NCBI GenBank assembly: GCA_944989445.1
Contig: CALYLW010000733.1
Coordinates: 1-64,000 of the forward strand
Reading direction: 5' to 3'
Source of the DNA: Ampullaceana balthica
Lineage: Eukaryota; Mollusca; Gastropoda; Lymnaeidae
Length of the DNA: 64,000 bases
This document shows, in pieces, positions 22,151-33,800 of the stretch. Within the stretch, counting starts at the first letter, position 1. Each line of letters begins with the position of its first letter. The position numbers were made by a program, and so were the translations under genes. The notes beneath the pieces are model-generated. The model was not told where the DNA came from. It saw only the letters and a program-made list of their open reading frames with translations, and did no database searches.

Positions 22151-22331
22151 AGTCAGATAATTGGTAAATGCATAAAATAAAAACAGGGTATTAGTAGGCC
22201 TGACAGGACATAACACAACAGCGTTGTGTTATGTCCTGTCAGGCCTACTAATACCCTGTTTTTATTTTATGCATTTACCCTTTTTAAAAGCCTGATTGCA
22301 GTCTCACCCCCATTACTTTAGTCAGATAATT
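22151..22331. repeat. Perfect 117-base palindrome inside a 12-base direct repeat
   Basis: Arms at 22163-22219 and 22223-22279 are 57 bases long and fully complementary, with only AGC between them. The copies of AGTCAGATAATT at 22151-22162 and 22320-22331 flank a 157-base insert: the palindrome plus 40 bases ending CACCCCCATTACTTT. Direct repeats of this length are typical of LINE-mediated target duplications. An assembly artefact must also be considered, because a perfect inverted repeat of this size is unusual. Confidence 0.85.
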
Positions 22332-22742
22332 AACTAAATAATTATGGCAATATTAAAGACAAATAGAAATGTCGCTTTAAGAGACTTTTAATTACCGTAA
22401 ATTCCGCCATATTAGAAGGCGGCCTTCCCCCACTTTTCTTGTTAAAATGTAGGTTTTTAAGATAATTTTAGCCAAATAAGACCACCCATCTTCCAAACAC
22501 ACTTTAAGTTTAAAACTGACATCATAGTTCTTTCTTCTTGATTGAGTCTTGACTGTTAGCCATTTGTATACTGTGCTGTATTACGGTACTAGTGTTGTAC
22601 TGTATACACGTACTTCTGCCTTACAGTATGTACAGTCACTTGCTCTTTACTTTGTGCTTTACTGTAGAGAACAAGATTATCAATGTATGTACTTTGTCTC
22701 CACATGCACACAAGGGTTTCTTTGCTTGGCCTGGTCAGCTCA
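22332..22742. other. AT-rich DNA, no gene
   Basis: Nothing recognised before the minisatellite. Contains a GCGGCCTTCCCCC patch near 22420. Confidence 0.45.
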
Positions 22743-22884
22743 CCCCGCCTCCCCTGCTGCCCCGCCTCACCAGCTGGCCCGCCTCCCCAGCTGCCCCGCC
22801 TCCCCAGCTGCCCCGCCTCCCCAGCTGCCCCGCCTCCCCAGCTGTCCCGCCTCCCCAGCTGCCCCGCCTCCCCAGCTGCCCTTC
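22743..22884. repeat. 18-base GC-rich minisatellite
   Basis: About eight tandem copies of CCCCGCCTCCCCAGCTGC, nearly identical, in otherwise AT-rich DNA. Three plus-strand frames and one minus frame are open through it only because the unit is a multiple of three, giving Pro/Ala/Leu- or Gly-rich translations with no support as protein. Confidence 0.93.
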
Positions 22885-22934
22885 ATCTAACCGCGGAACG
22901 GAGCAAACCGTCTTTCGATAGATCAGCCTAGAGT

Positions 22935-23054
22935 AGTGGTTTTCAACCTTTTGAGATTCAAGGACCACTTGAAATAATTGTGTGTTAGTCGCGGACGACT
23001 ACTGAAAATTGTGCTACTGCAATGGACTCAATGGTAGAAATGTATGTGTGTGTA
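22935..23054. repeat. Possible hAT terminal fragment
   Basis: AGTGGTTTTCAACCTTTTGAG at 22935 resembles the conserved terminal sequence of hAT-type nonautonomous repeats. Only about 60 bases look related and no right end was identified. Confidence 0.35.
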
Positions 23055-24750
23055 TATATCTATACTAATAAAAGGCAAACCCCTCACTGACTGACTGATT
23101 CATCACTAATTCTCCAACTTCCCGTGTAGGTAGAAGCATGAAAATTTGGGAAGTTGTTCAGTACACTCTCACGACGATAATTGTCGAAAAAGACATTTAA
23201 AATTCACTCTAATGGGGGGCCGGGGCCAAAGTATATTGTTTACCTGTTATGAGCTATATAAAAACTGATTCATTACTAGTTCTCCGATTTCCCGCACAGG
23301 TGAAAGCATGAAACATTAGGCAGTTGTTGAGTATGCTCCAGCGATGGTAACAGGTGAATATTTTTTTAAAATGATCTTTCACTGGGGGGGGGGTGCAAAT
23401 ATAGTTTGTTTTTTTCCTAATATGGGCTATATAAAACAGACTCATGATTAAATCTCTAGCCTCCCGTGTAGATACGGGCATGAAACTGTCGGTTGTTGTT
23501 GAGCAAACTTTCACAACGATAACTGGAGTAAAATAATTTTTAAATTCTCACGCATGGGGGACCGGGGGCCAAAATGTAGTATATTTTCCTAACATGAGCT
23601 ATATAAAAACCTACTCATCACTAATTCTCCTAATTCCCGTGCAGGTAAAAGCATGAAACTTTGCGAAATGTTGAGTGCAATCCCGTGTTGGTAACAGGCT
23701 ATAAAATATTTTAAAATATCACTCCGCAGGAGGCCGGGGCCCAGATGTAGTTTTTTGTTGTTGTTTGTTTGTTTGTTTGTTTTTTTGTTTTGTTTTTTAA
23801 ATATATAAAAAATGACTTATCACTAATTCTCCAACTTCCCGTGTAGGTAGAAACATGAAAATTGATAAGTTGTTGACTATCCTCCCGCGATGGTAGCAGG
23901 AGAAAAAAAAAGTATTAGTCACTGGGGGCCGGGGGGAAAATGTATTTTTCCCATTATATGAGTTATATAAAAGAGACTCATCATTGAATCTCCTAACTTC
24001 CATCTAAGTAGGAGCATGTAACTTTGGTAATTTGATGAGTACCCTCCAGAAAATGGTAACAGGCGAAAATAAATATATAAATTATCACTCACTGGGGTCC
24101 AGGAGCGCAACTGTAGTTATTTCTTATTTAAAAACCGACTCATCATTAAATCTCCAACCTCCCGTATAGGCAGGAGCATGAAACATTTGGAAGTTGTTGA
24201 GTACCCTCCCGCAGTAGTAACATGCGAAAAAAATATAATTATCACTCACTGGGGACCGGGGGCCCAAACGTAGTTTTTTCACCATATATGAGCTAAATAT
24301 TTGAATACTGTGTAAAGGGATTTTGAAAAAAAATGGGTATATAAAATCTTGATTGCCTTTATTAAAATACAATAGGGCACTAAAATTATATTTTTTATTC
24401 TTTTGGAGCCGAGGGCCCCTAACCTATTTTTCGTAAAAGTGTAAGTAAGACATTTTAATACCATTCTATTTCACATGATTTTTTATATTAATATTGACAA
24501 ACAAATATATCCATCATGATCCAGATTGAAATAAACTGTTCTTTTAAACTTAACATATTATACTAACAGGGCCCCCGGGCCCTTATTAAAGTTGTTTTTT
24601 TTAAAGCCATAGAAATATTATTTTATTCATTTAAAAGCCATTACACTTTTTGAAGTTTTTGAGTACGCTCCCGTGAAGGTTTCTGGCATTAAAACATGTC
24701 GACTATGGCACGTGTCGAGATGAGAATCCCTGAGTGTGTGGCACTGAGGC
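23055..24750 (+). repeat. Seven-unit ~170-base tandem array inside a dispersed repeat
   Basis: After CTATACTAATAAAAGGCAAA at about 23061, the units begin near 23087, 23266, 23441, 23602, 23811, 23975 and 24137. Each has TCATCAxTAATTCTCC, then CCCGTGTAGGTAGAAGCATG, a GTTGAGTxCxCTCxCxxxGxTxGTAAC-like stretch, a poly-A-rich part and GGGG(A/G)CCGGGGGCC. A partial eighth is near 24640-24690. Units differ by 15-25% by eye, with 160-209 base spacing. Open frames across it are short and do not match each other. The leading motif resembles widely dispersed nonautonomous invertebrate repeats. Function unknown. Confidence 0.8.
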
Positions 24751-24986
24751 GTGAGAAAGGCGAGGGGGCAGTAATGTGGGGTTGGAAATGGGATTGGTTG
24801 AAGCGGGGGTCAATGGTAAGTTAGCGTGGGCCCATCGGTGCGGAGTCTTCTTGGCTAAGTTTGTTAGCAGAACTCTCGAACTGATTGGCTTATATTTGGT
24901 GTTTCCATGTTAATAATTTAATACTATAACAATAATTAATAGTGAATATTTTTCATTGAGTGAGTGAATGTGTATTCGTTCACCAC
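24751..24986. other. GC-richer tail of the array element, then AT-rich DNA
   Basis: 24700-24860 is G-rich and unrepeated in the window; it may be the end of the same element. No gene. Confidence 0.4.
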
Positions 24987-25032
24987 CCAATAATCTACTG
25001 TATAGAAGGAGCGTCTGTAAACAGATAAGATA
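24987..25032 (+). mobile_element. Solo 3' tip of the CR1/L2-like LINE
   Basis: CTGTATAGAAGGAGCGTCTG followed by TAAACAGATAAGATA is the reverse complement of 8215-8260, ending in the same short tail repeat. About 46 bases, plus orientation. Confidence 0.75.
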
Positions 25033-25990
25033 CCACCCCCTTGACAACGAGGCCCCACAAAACAACTTATATTTGTGACTTGGGGGCACGTCCACGGATC
25101 ACGAATTCTGAGGCGAGTTTGCTAACTTTACATTATTCTTTTATGTGCGATTGAGACAACATCTAGTTTTTCTACACTTACAACATTAAGTCGTCTAGAA
25201 TACGTGACCAGTCTAAGACTTTGGGTCAATAACATTGATCAACTTGGGCCTGAGTGCTGAGGTAGGTTCAATGAACAAACTATGTTTTAAGCAGTGACTC
25301 ATGCATGGCATTAGTTTATTGGGTGTTTGCACATACCAGAAAGACTTACAATTAGCAGATTGTTCAATCAACATATCAATAGCACCAATTATTCCCTTTC
25401 AACCAATGGTGGCCTTTGTGTCTAAATTTAACTTCATTCAAATATTTGGTGGAACTTTTCAAAAATTATTATGTATTAATGTTCAAAATGCAAGAAATTC
25501 AACTTTTAGATGCTTAAACCATGGTCTTGCAAGACATCACCAGTCATTGATCAGGATTTACGACTAGAACAATCGGGACGGCGGGTGCTTTTCAGAGCTC
25601 TCTGCTTTAATCTGAGAACCACTAATAGTTTGACGACAAGGAACAATAATTATGGCTTTCTATACCTGTGCCTGAATTCTACTGTAATTCGCAGGCCAAG
25701 GACATGTATTCAAATGAGACGGATGAACTAGTGTGATTTTTTTTTCCTCTTTTGTTTTAAGAAATGACTTAAACGGAATTACCACATTCTCTTACTCGTA
25801 TTAACTATTAATTATTCTGCTTTTACCTTTTTTCGAATTATAAACATCAAATATTGATATACATTGTAATTAATTACACTATTTTAATATTTGAATATTT
25901 CTTGAGGTTAACGGTTAAACGGTTTGTCATATTATGTGTTTTAATATATAATTATCATCCACCAAAAGGCACATATATTTATATAGGGTT
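25033..25990. other. Unassigned block, moderate GC, no recognised gene
   Basis: 25120-25740 is less AT-rich than average and has open frames on the plus strand (25301-25567 and 25510-25731), but their translations show no domain and no splice signals stand out. It could be an old transposon. 25740-25960 is plain AT-rich DNA. Confidence 0.4.
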
Positions 25991-26039
25991 TTAAGTTGAG
26001 TGGAAAAAGAAGTGAAGAAAAGAAAATTGGAAACAAGAA

Positions 26040-27862
26040 ATAGAAGGGCGCAGCCCAAGCTGCTTCCATTAGACCAATCAGAGAAACTGGTACAGTCATT
26101 AGGTTAGAAGGGGCATATTTAATCGAGTATTGTAAAGCTGAACTTGAAGAAATCAGATTAGCTGAAATAGAAGCAGAAAATAGCCACATACAATCAGAGC
26201 CGGAGGAAAGAATTAGCCGCATCCAATCGGAGAAAAGAATTAGAATAGCAAATTTTAATTCGAGACAAACAGATGGACGACAAGGGGATATGCAGGAAAT
26301 ACGACAGAACGCAATCTACTATCTGATGAAAAATGTAACGTACGAGGAAAAAGACTTAGATGAATTCGTTGTTAAATTTGAACACGGAGCGACACAGGTA
26401 AAAATACCTAATGAAGAGTGGGTACCAGAGCTACAGAGTAGACTGACTGGGAAATTCCAAAGATTTTTGATGACTGAAGACATAAGACTTAACAGAAAGA
26501 CTATGACTCAGTTAAATTATTGCTATTCAAACACGCTGGGTACAATGCAGAAAATTACAGAGCGATGTGGAATAGAAGAACACCGGTTGACGATTACCAT
26601 AGAGCCTTCCACTCCAACCTAGTTCGTAGTTTAGACAATTGGGTGGCTCCTACTAACACTAAAAAAACTTTTTAAAGGTTGAAAGACCTTGTTTGTCTGG
26701 ACAGAAAATTATAAGCAAACATGAATACATATACAGTAAGAACAGTTTTACTTTTAAATCACCGAACCTGCGAGGACGTTTTGTTACAAATAGACAGCAT
26801 TAAAGCATCCTCATTGCAGGCCAGGCTGACAAAAAATATCACGTTACCTTATGTAGCCGGTAGTGCGGATAATTTGGGGAACCCTGTGACACAGTTTACG
26901 AGTAGGTCAGGTGAACAAAGGCCGGCTAGTCGGTGTTTTCACTGTGGCATGGGCGGTTACCTAATGTCAGATTGTGGCGAATTCCAGGGGTCGAATTCCA
27001 AGCCACAACAGGGCAAGAGATAAATAGGGGAATAGAACTGTTGAGGCAGTCCAGTTAGCCAGGGCAGATGTATTACAAATCAGGTACCCATACCACGAGG
27101 TGACGGTGGAAACACACTAATCACTCATGGGTACAACTACAAGGCAAGGGAAGGCCCGGTTGCAGTTTCCTTTCACCGATAGAATTCCAGATGGAATTCT
27201 TCAATAACATTGAAGTTATAAGCAACAATTCATTGGGTTTTCTAAATATAGAAGTAGGCCCTTTTTGGGAAAGAAGCCACAATACTCAGGGAACACAGTG
27301 TGGACCATAATAGGCTATAAGAAAGAATTAGTACCAATAGAGAATAGAACTAAAAAGAAATGCACACTCAAGCTAATAGATGGGGATATTAGGGTATATA
27401 AACAGCATATTTTGATCTTGATACCCCATTTTTGAGTGGTAGATACTTAGCTGCGTTATTTGAGGATCATATCGCGGACATCATCCTAGGAAATCTTGAA
27501 CAACACGAGAGAGCTAGAAATCATTACGGGAGTGTTGTTACACGCGAACAAGAAAAAAAAATATGACAGGAGATCTTCCTATGAAAACCGTTATATGAAC
27601 AGTCCCCACAATGCTAAACAGCTTCCATTTGCACCCAGAACAAGGGATACATGTTTGAAATTGTACTAGGAGCAATCTAAAAGCAATTCAGTAGATAAGA
27701 CCAAGCTTGGTGAAAATAGCTTTGTAATCAGAGATAATATTTTAAATAGACTTTTCAAATATAACGTTGGTGATAGGGTCTATAGGAAACTAATAGTATC
27801 AAATCGTGTCGTCAAATAGTTTTAGATACAGCTCACGAATCAGCCTTAGCAGGAAATATGTA
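26040..27862 (+). pseudogene. Gmr1-like LTR retrotransposon fragment: gag, protease, start of integrase
   Basis: Plus-strand frames show a helical acidic/basic start (26100-26280), then a gag-like region with EEKDLDEFVVKFEHGA and LQSRLTGKFQRFL. A zinc knuckle follows, CFHCGMGGYLMSDC at about 26935, where the usual histidine is tyrosine. A protease-like tail with DTPFLSG and EDHIADIILGNL is at 27420-27510. Only about 250 bases later comes the integrase zinc-binding start, DTAHESALAGN (27820-27860), closely resembling NAHESALAGH of the element at 41.2-46.05 kb. No RT lies between protease and integrase, consistent with the same integrase-first order. Stops and frameshifts are frequent. No LTRs were found, and it ends abruptly at the LINE junction near 27862. 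Confidence 0.72.
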
Positions 27863-30260
27863 AGTTCTGATGACTCAGTATAGAATCTTTTCCTTCTTTG
27901 TATATTTCAGCTGGAATTAAGTCTGCTCCAGGAGCCTTTCTACATGACAGAAGATGTAAAGTCCTTTGCGTCTCAAGAAGTGTAGGCGGGTCATCCATTG
28001 CAAAGTTAATTGGTACTTGAGGGAGGCGACTGATAGCATCTTCATTAATAATTGAGTTGATGTTTATGGCAGCATGAAAGTTTTCAGCTCAGCGCCCGAG
28101 AAGCTTCTCCCCGTCAGTAATAAGATATGTCCCGCGAGCACTGAGAAGCGGGGATGAATTAGACGTTGTCGGTTCGTACACTTCCTTAAGGGCGTTGTAA
28201 AAATTCTTCAGATCATGCCTGTCTGCATATTAATGAATCTCATCAGCATTCTTGTTTAGCCATGAGTCTCGCATCTAGCGTTTTTTGTTGTTGTATGATG
28301 CGGCGTATTCTATTATATGAGTCAGTTACGGTTGAAGACCTGGGATGGTGATGTGTTATTTGTGGAGTTGATGTTTCTCTGCCAACATTTGCTTGATTTC
28401 GTCGCAATTGTCATCGAACCAGTCTTGGTGCTTTCTCGTCACGGGTCTAAGGATTCGAGAGGCTGTGCTGTAGATTAGATCTCTAAAGTTCGTCCAAACA
28501 GTCTCAATGTTCGTATTGTTTAGAGTGGTGGAACTCAGTTTGTCCTCCAGGGCAGTCTCCAGAGAGTGTTTACTACTTGCACAATGTACAGTGTAGCTTT
28601 GTGATGTTAAGTCGTTTTAGGTATTTCCTTCCTTGAGGCCGTCTTTTGGGCTGAATGCGAGTATTAAGTTTGGAGATAATGAGACGATGGTATGTCAAGC
28701 ATTCGGCACCGCAGAGAGATTTGGTCAAACGAGCGTCTTGTTCATCTTTCTTCCTTGTAATGACGTAGTGATTGGAGCGAGGATGTATCCATGAGGTCAT
28801 GTTTCTTGTGTGAAGACCGAATACTGTGTTTGTAATCAACAAATCAAGTTCAACACATGTTTGAAGCAACAGGAGACCATTGTTATTACACTGGCCCACG
28901 CCATGTTTTCCCATCACACCATCCCAAAGAGCGTCTTCGCAGCCCACTCTAGCATTAGAGTCACCAAGTATAACAAGCTTATCAGTAGAAAGAATGTTGG
29001 CGATGATAGAATGAAGGTCCTCGTAAAACCTGGATTTTACTTCATCAGGGTTAATCATTGTTGGGGCATAGCAGCTGATGATGTTAATATATTTCTTCCC
29101 GGCCAACAGAGGCAGTATCATCGTCATGATTCTGTCATTTATGCCCTTTGGATGACTAGCCAGTTTGCATACTAATAATGTATTCATGGTTAAGCCAACA
29201 CCGGCGTCACGGCGTTCCTCACTCCCTGTGCCACTCCAGAAGAAGGTGCAGTCGGAGGTTCTTTCACTTAGTTCGCCCTCTCCTGGTAGACGGGTCTCGC
29301 TAAGAGCGCAATGTCGACATCGTATCTTGAAAGTTCGTGGCCCACCAGGGCAGTTCTCCAATGGGGACTGTTGGTTTCAAGTCTGTCCATTAGTGTGCGC
29401 ACATTCCATGTGCCCAGGGTGAGAGGAATAGTCCTCGGCTTCTTCTTTAGTGTGCGACCGCAGAATTAGGGTCCCCGCCAGACGTGGTAGTCTGGCCAGG
29501 GAAGTTTTGAGCAGGCAATGTTTAGGGCACCTTTTCTAGCCCCTTCCCAATGCCAAGGATGTGGGCAGTGCCTTCCTAAAGAGGGCTGCTCAATCGCTCA
29601 GGGGGCTGCCGGACACCACTGCTGCTCAGTGTTAGTGGTGAACGACCCTATGGCCTGAACCGCCTGCATGCAGGTTTGTGGCTACTGCTGCCAGTGTACC
29701 CTCACCTGCCGATTCGTCACTTGCCGGTCGCTACAGGAATTTGGAATTAATCGATGATGATGAGAGTGACTTGCGCTGTGACTTTTTTTAAAGTGAGGAA
29801 GATTGGCGCAACACGTTGACCTCACTCTCTCGCCCAAAACCATATGGTCCAGCAGCAAGACGTTGTCGAGACAGCTGGGAATAGGGTTGGGTGCAGTGGA
29901 TGGCCAGGACGTCCTATGTGTCTCGTCATGCTCTTAGCACTCCACAATGCTTTGCTGTGTATCGCCTCTTGCCCTTTGGCCCATAGAAGAACCAGCGCGC
30001 AGGCAGTTGAAACCAGTCTTCACATGCTGAGTAGATAACCCCACTTCACCGGGTTTGTATCCCATCGGTTACCCTCATCACCTGATTTAGACGGTCAGTT
30101 GAGACCTGGGTGTGGCCGCTGAGCATGCTACAGTTACTTGGAGCCAGAGGGGAGAGTTGAGTGCCAGGTGGAGACCAAAGATGGCGAACTACCCCAGGAG
30201 GAGTACGACTGCTCCTCATCCAGAGGTGCTACCCCTCAAATGGACATCCCATACACCCTA
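27863..30260 (-). mobile_element. Second APE-type LINE: 5' region, endonuclease, start of RT
   Basis: On the minus strand a ~0.8 kb GC-rich leader (29460-30260) without an intact ORF is followed by the endonuclease (28573-29460): TLGTWNVRTLMDR, ALSETRLPGEGEL, AGVGLTMN, ISCYAPTM, LGDSNARVG (D-N catalytic pair), and SWIHPRSNHYVI. Then comes a linker and the beginning of the RT near 27870-28010 (CRKAPGADLIPAEIYK). The sequence type is the one often annotated as craniofacial development protein 2-like, in fact a LINE endonuclease. The RT core and 3' end are absent, unusual because LINEs are normally truncated at the 5' end. An open frame of 262 codons survives at 28573-29361, but frameshifts follow. 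Confidence 0.8.
28573..29361 (-). pseudogene. LINE endonuclease open frame
   Basis: Longest open frame in the window, 262 codons. It covers most of the exonuclease-endonuclease-phosphatase fold: the ALSETR motif, YAPT, LGDSNARVG and the HPRSNH region, where a canonical aspartate-histidine pair would be SDH-like and here is altered (WIHPRSNHYVI). The start methionine is internal; homology extends upstream to about 29440. Inference: nicking activity is probably lost, since the element lacks its RT core. Confidence 0.75.
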
Positions 30261-30418
30261 ATAATATTATATATTTTATTTATGTTTTGATTTATTTTTT
30301 ACTTGTCTCAAAGTATTAGCTATAGAGCTCTTATTCCAAAATCTAAATAAAGTAATATCAGATTATATAATGTGGGATATATTTTATAAGAAATTTAAAA
30401 AAAATTATATTATTTTAA
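30261..30418. other. AT-rich spacer
   Basis: No feature recognised between the LINE leader and the next dispersed repeat. Confidence 0.4.
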
Positions 30419-31088
30419 ACTAGACGCCCCGCGGCGTAGCATACGCCGCAGACTTGCTCATAGATAGTGCAAGGAAAAAAGGGAGGGGGAGAACGGACAC
30501 AAACAGTAGCACGAACAAATGGGAATAACGCGGGTGAACGATGGGGGACCACCGAAGCATTTCTGGTAAGTATTTAGGACATCGCCACAATATATAAACA
30601 AATATTACAGCCATGAAGCCTAGTTGGAGAGCAACAACTTCGTCCATGAACGAAATATGCGACCAATAGAAACAGACAGGTACCTGGTGAAGGAATTGAT
30701 GTAACATTGAACAAAGCTTTTTTCCGTGACATGCGAAGCGGTGTTTATGTTTGCTAAGAAAGGGGTGAAAAGAATAGGCATTGACATTTTTAAAAATTAA
30801 AAAAAACATATGTTGCCACTTGGGCTTGAACCTAAGACCTTCCGCATGTTAGGCGGATGTAATAACCAATATACTACGAAATACACACACACTGTGCAGG
30901 AACTTCGAAAGTGAATGTAAAAAACATTGCTGTCTCAAGACATGCCCCACCCCTCCACTACCTTCGCTTGCCAACCATTAACTGTGTTTAGTTGACCCGA
31001 GCGAGGGTCATTCGTCATGCTCGGTTGCACATATTTTTGCTGCTTACTTGCCTGGCATGGTCCCATGAAGAGAATTATATATATAGAT
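30419..31088 (-). repeat. Dispersed repeat with CCCCGCGGCGTAGCATACGC end
   Basis: Left border ACTAGACGCCCCGCGGCG and right border TTATATATATAGATT follow the pattern of many invertebrate nonautonomous repeats that start in a short AT stretch and end in ACTAG plus a GC-rich hairpin-like tip. The terminal GCGGCGTAGCATACGCCGC is itself a near palindrome. A 129-codon minus frame at 30420-30809 has no recognisable domain and is probably fortuitous. Confidence 0.55.
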
Positions 31089-31661
31089 TATTCTTCTAAA
31101 TCATATCTTAACAATAAAACATCGGTTGGAAAACAAGACACGTTATTGTAAAATAAATTTAGCTTAATAGATAGTCGAGTTATGTCCCTTTGAAATCAAA
31201 AGGGAACAAAATAGTACAATTATTTGTTTTGTTTAAATGAGAAATATTTATGTGTATACACAAGTATTTATTGATTCAGTAAAATAAAAAAATTCAATTC
31301 ATTTCTGTGTCAATGCTACTTACATGCATTTACCATTTGTATTTCATTTCCTTCGCATAAAATTTATTAAAAAAATAAGAAAATGGAAAGTTTTATTGCC
31401 TATAACAATATCTAAAAACATAACTTTTCTTTAAAACACAATTTCTGTTTTCCCGCTGAAGAGATGTGCATCTGATGTGTGCTATTTGTCATTCTTGTAA
31501 GCCTTACTTATCACTTTATTATTAATTGACCAAAGGAATTTGAAATAACTGTATTGTTTACGTTAAAAATGTATACGCTTAATAAAATTTGAATATGATA
31601 AATAAGTGATTATTGAAAGTTTTTTAAAATATCTATGTGAAATCATGTAACAAAATAGTGG

Positions 31662-31662
<1 letters not shown>
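31089..31662. other. AT-rich DNA, no gene
   Basis: Nothing recognised. Confidence 0.5.
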
Positions 31663-31734
<72 letters not shown>

Positions 31735-31735
31735 T
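31663..31735. repeat. (AT)n microsatellite
   Basis: About 70 bases of AT dinucleotide with one interruption. A translated YIYI frame across it is an artefact. Confidence 0.95.
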
Positions 31736-33735
31736 TAATGTCAATGTTAGATTCAGTTTCATTGATGTTTGAAAATGTAAAGATACATATTTTCTTTCAT
31801 TTAAACACAACATAAAATATATTATTTCTGTTGTCATAAAGCGCAAATTAATTAGTGACATGTTAATGTTGTTAAATCATGATATTCCCATTTAAAATAA
31901 ATATATTTCTTTAAATTGTAGTGGTTAATATATCAATGATAACTTCGGTAAAGTTTTTATAATAAAAATATCCTACTGGAATAATTGTTTTAGTTATACT
32001 CTTTTGATTTATACTTCAACGATCATGTCATTTCACGGAAACAGTTGAAAATTGTTTAAGAAACTATTAAATACGCTTCTCGTCAGTCTTGTTTACAACC
32101 TTCCCTAAAACAAATTATCGGATTCTCCATGTGTGTTAACTCTGACTATCATTTGATCAAAAGCAATGTTGATAGACCAACATCCCTGGAGCCTTGCATT
32201 TATTCCATAATCAAAAGAAGTGACCAACGTAGTACACGGCATTCATCTAATTAATTGAAGTGTCTGTAGACAACCAACACCCTAGTGCGTGGCATTCATT
32301 TCATCAACAGCAAGAACGGTTGATCAGCCAACCATAGAGCATGTCTTTCATATCATTAACAGCAATATCTATAGTTTAACAAACCCTGGACAATTGCATT
32401 ATCTCAACAACAGCAGTGACGATAAACAAAAAAATATATATATACACATGGCCTTTCATCATTTCATTAACCTTAAGGACAAGCCTCATTATATTCTGTT
32501 GACTTTCCGGGTTCCAGTTCATTAATTACTCATGAACTGTTATTTCCACTAATTCTCACCACTAGATTCGGTTCTTATCTCTTCATAACAATGCTTCATA
32601 TTTTTTCATCTTCCATTTATATAATTATCTATCCCTTGGAATTATTCTTTGTCTATTCTATTAATATGACAATTTTCGGAAGTAATAAATCATCTCATTT
32701 TAAACCAATGTTGAGCGTCTTTCATCCTATGCATTTAAATAAAGTTTAAAAACATAATTAAGCTGTGCAGATATTTACACTTAGTTAACATAAATATATC
32801 GGTATATACACTTAATATCTATTAAATAGCTTTAAAAATGTCATAGCTTTCATTAGTTTATAATTTCAATTTAAATAAAATTCATGATATATTGATAACT
32901 ATGAGGGTTTGCCCCATTTCTGGACGGTAATGATGTGCGCAGGGTTACGCCCGATGTGACCCCGTCACAGCTCACTGGAAATGGCTTTGTAGGTGTGCCT
33001 GGTGTTTGGGATGTGGGCGTTTAGTTTTCTTGTTGAGAGAATGCAATGTATGTCCATAAACATTGAGAGAACAAACTTAAGTTATGTATATTTGCTGATT
33101 ATGGCCTTCTCACTTAATTTCTATGCGACGAAATGTGTGTTGAAACTGAACTTGGATTACAAAGCTAATTAATACTAATATTAATAAATTGATAATTCAT
33201 AAACCAATTTACCCCAGTAAGGAACTTGATTCAACGCGTTTTATATCAAAATAATAACATACATAAAGTTATGCCATAAACATTCATATCCCAACAACTA
33301 TATAAATGACAGTGCGGTACGCATAAGCTACGTTTATAGTTAGAATAATTTTTGTTTAATTAACTAATTATAATTCTTTATAGTTTTAATAAACATAACA
33401 GTTGACATATTAATTGAAACATCGCTTAGTTTTATTTTTTCCTTTAATACATATTCAAAGGAGATCTGGATTGATCGGTCTGGATGATAGAACAGCTTTC
33501 TTTTTCATCGATAGTGTAAAATTAGGAATTTTCACTAATTTTGTACAAGTCCAACAACTTATAAAGTCTAAAAAAAATTACATTTGTTAATTTCATAAAA
33601 TGTCTGGAGGACGTGGATTTCGGGAACGCACTAAAACAATATTGACAAGACACATTATTTTGAAATAGAGAAATGTATTTTTTTATGTAGTGTTGGGATA
33701 AGTTGTTTTATTCTTCTAATAGAACACTTACATGT

Positions 33736-33737
<2 letters not shown>
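31736..33737. other. AT-rich DNA with a degenerate ~65-base tandem repeat
   Basis: From about 32140 to 32480 a unit of 60-80 bases recurs about five times, with variants of GGCATTCATTTCATCAACAGCA and a GATAGACCAACA-like segment. It is strongly diverged. A GC-richer patch at 32905-33030 has no ORF. Otherwise no gene recognised. Confidence 0.5.

Positions 33738-33797
<60 letters not shown>
33738..33797. repeat. (AT)n microsatellite
   Basis: About 60 bases of pure AT dinucleotide. Followed at 33800-33960 by CTCGACCAAACTTGGCACATA, a phrase typical of the start of nonautonomous repeats in this genome. Confidence 0.95.

Positions 33798-33800
<3 letters not shown>

Noticed and set aside
22549..22968. 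Overlapping Pro/Ala/Leu-rich and Gly-rich open frames
   Set aside because: They exist only because an 18-base minisatellite keeps several frames open at once; no start context, domain or splice signals.
23055..24750. Possible CRISPR-like array
   Set aside because: Units are ~170 bases with diverged repeats and no short-repeat/unique-spacer pattern, and the window is eukaryotic.
28810..29422. Plus-strand frames of 121 and 85 codons
   Set aside because: Shadows of the LINE endonuclease on the opposite strand.
30420..30809. 129-codon minus-strand frame
   Set aside because: Lies in a dispersed repeat, shows no domain, and its end coincides with the repeat's GC-rich tip.
31643..31861. YIYI-repeat open frame
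   Set aside because: Translation of an AT microsatellite; same for 33732-33950 and 47745-48026.
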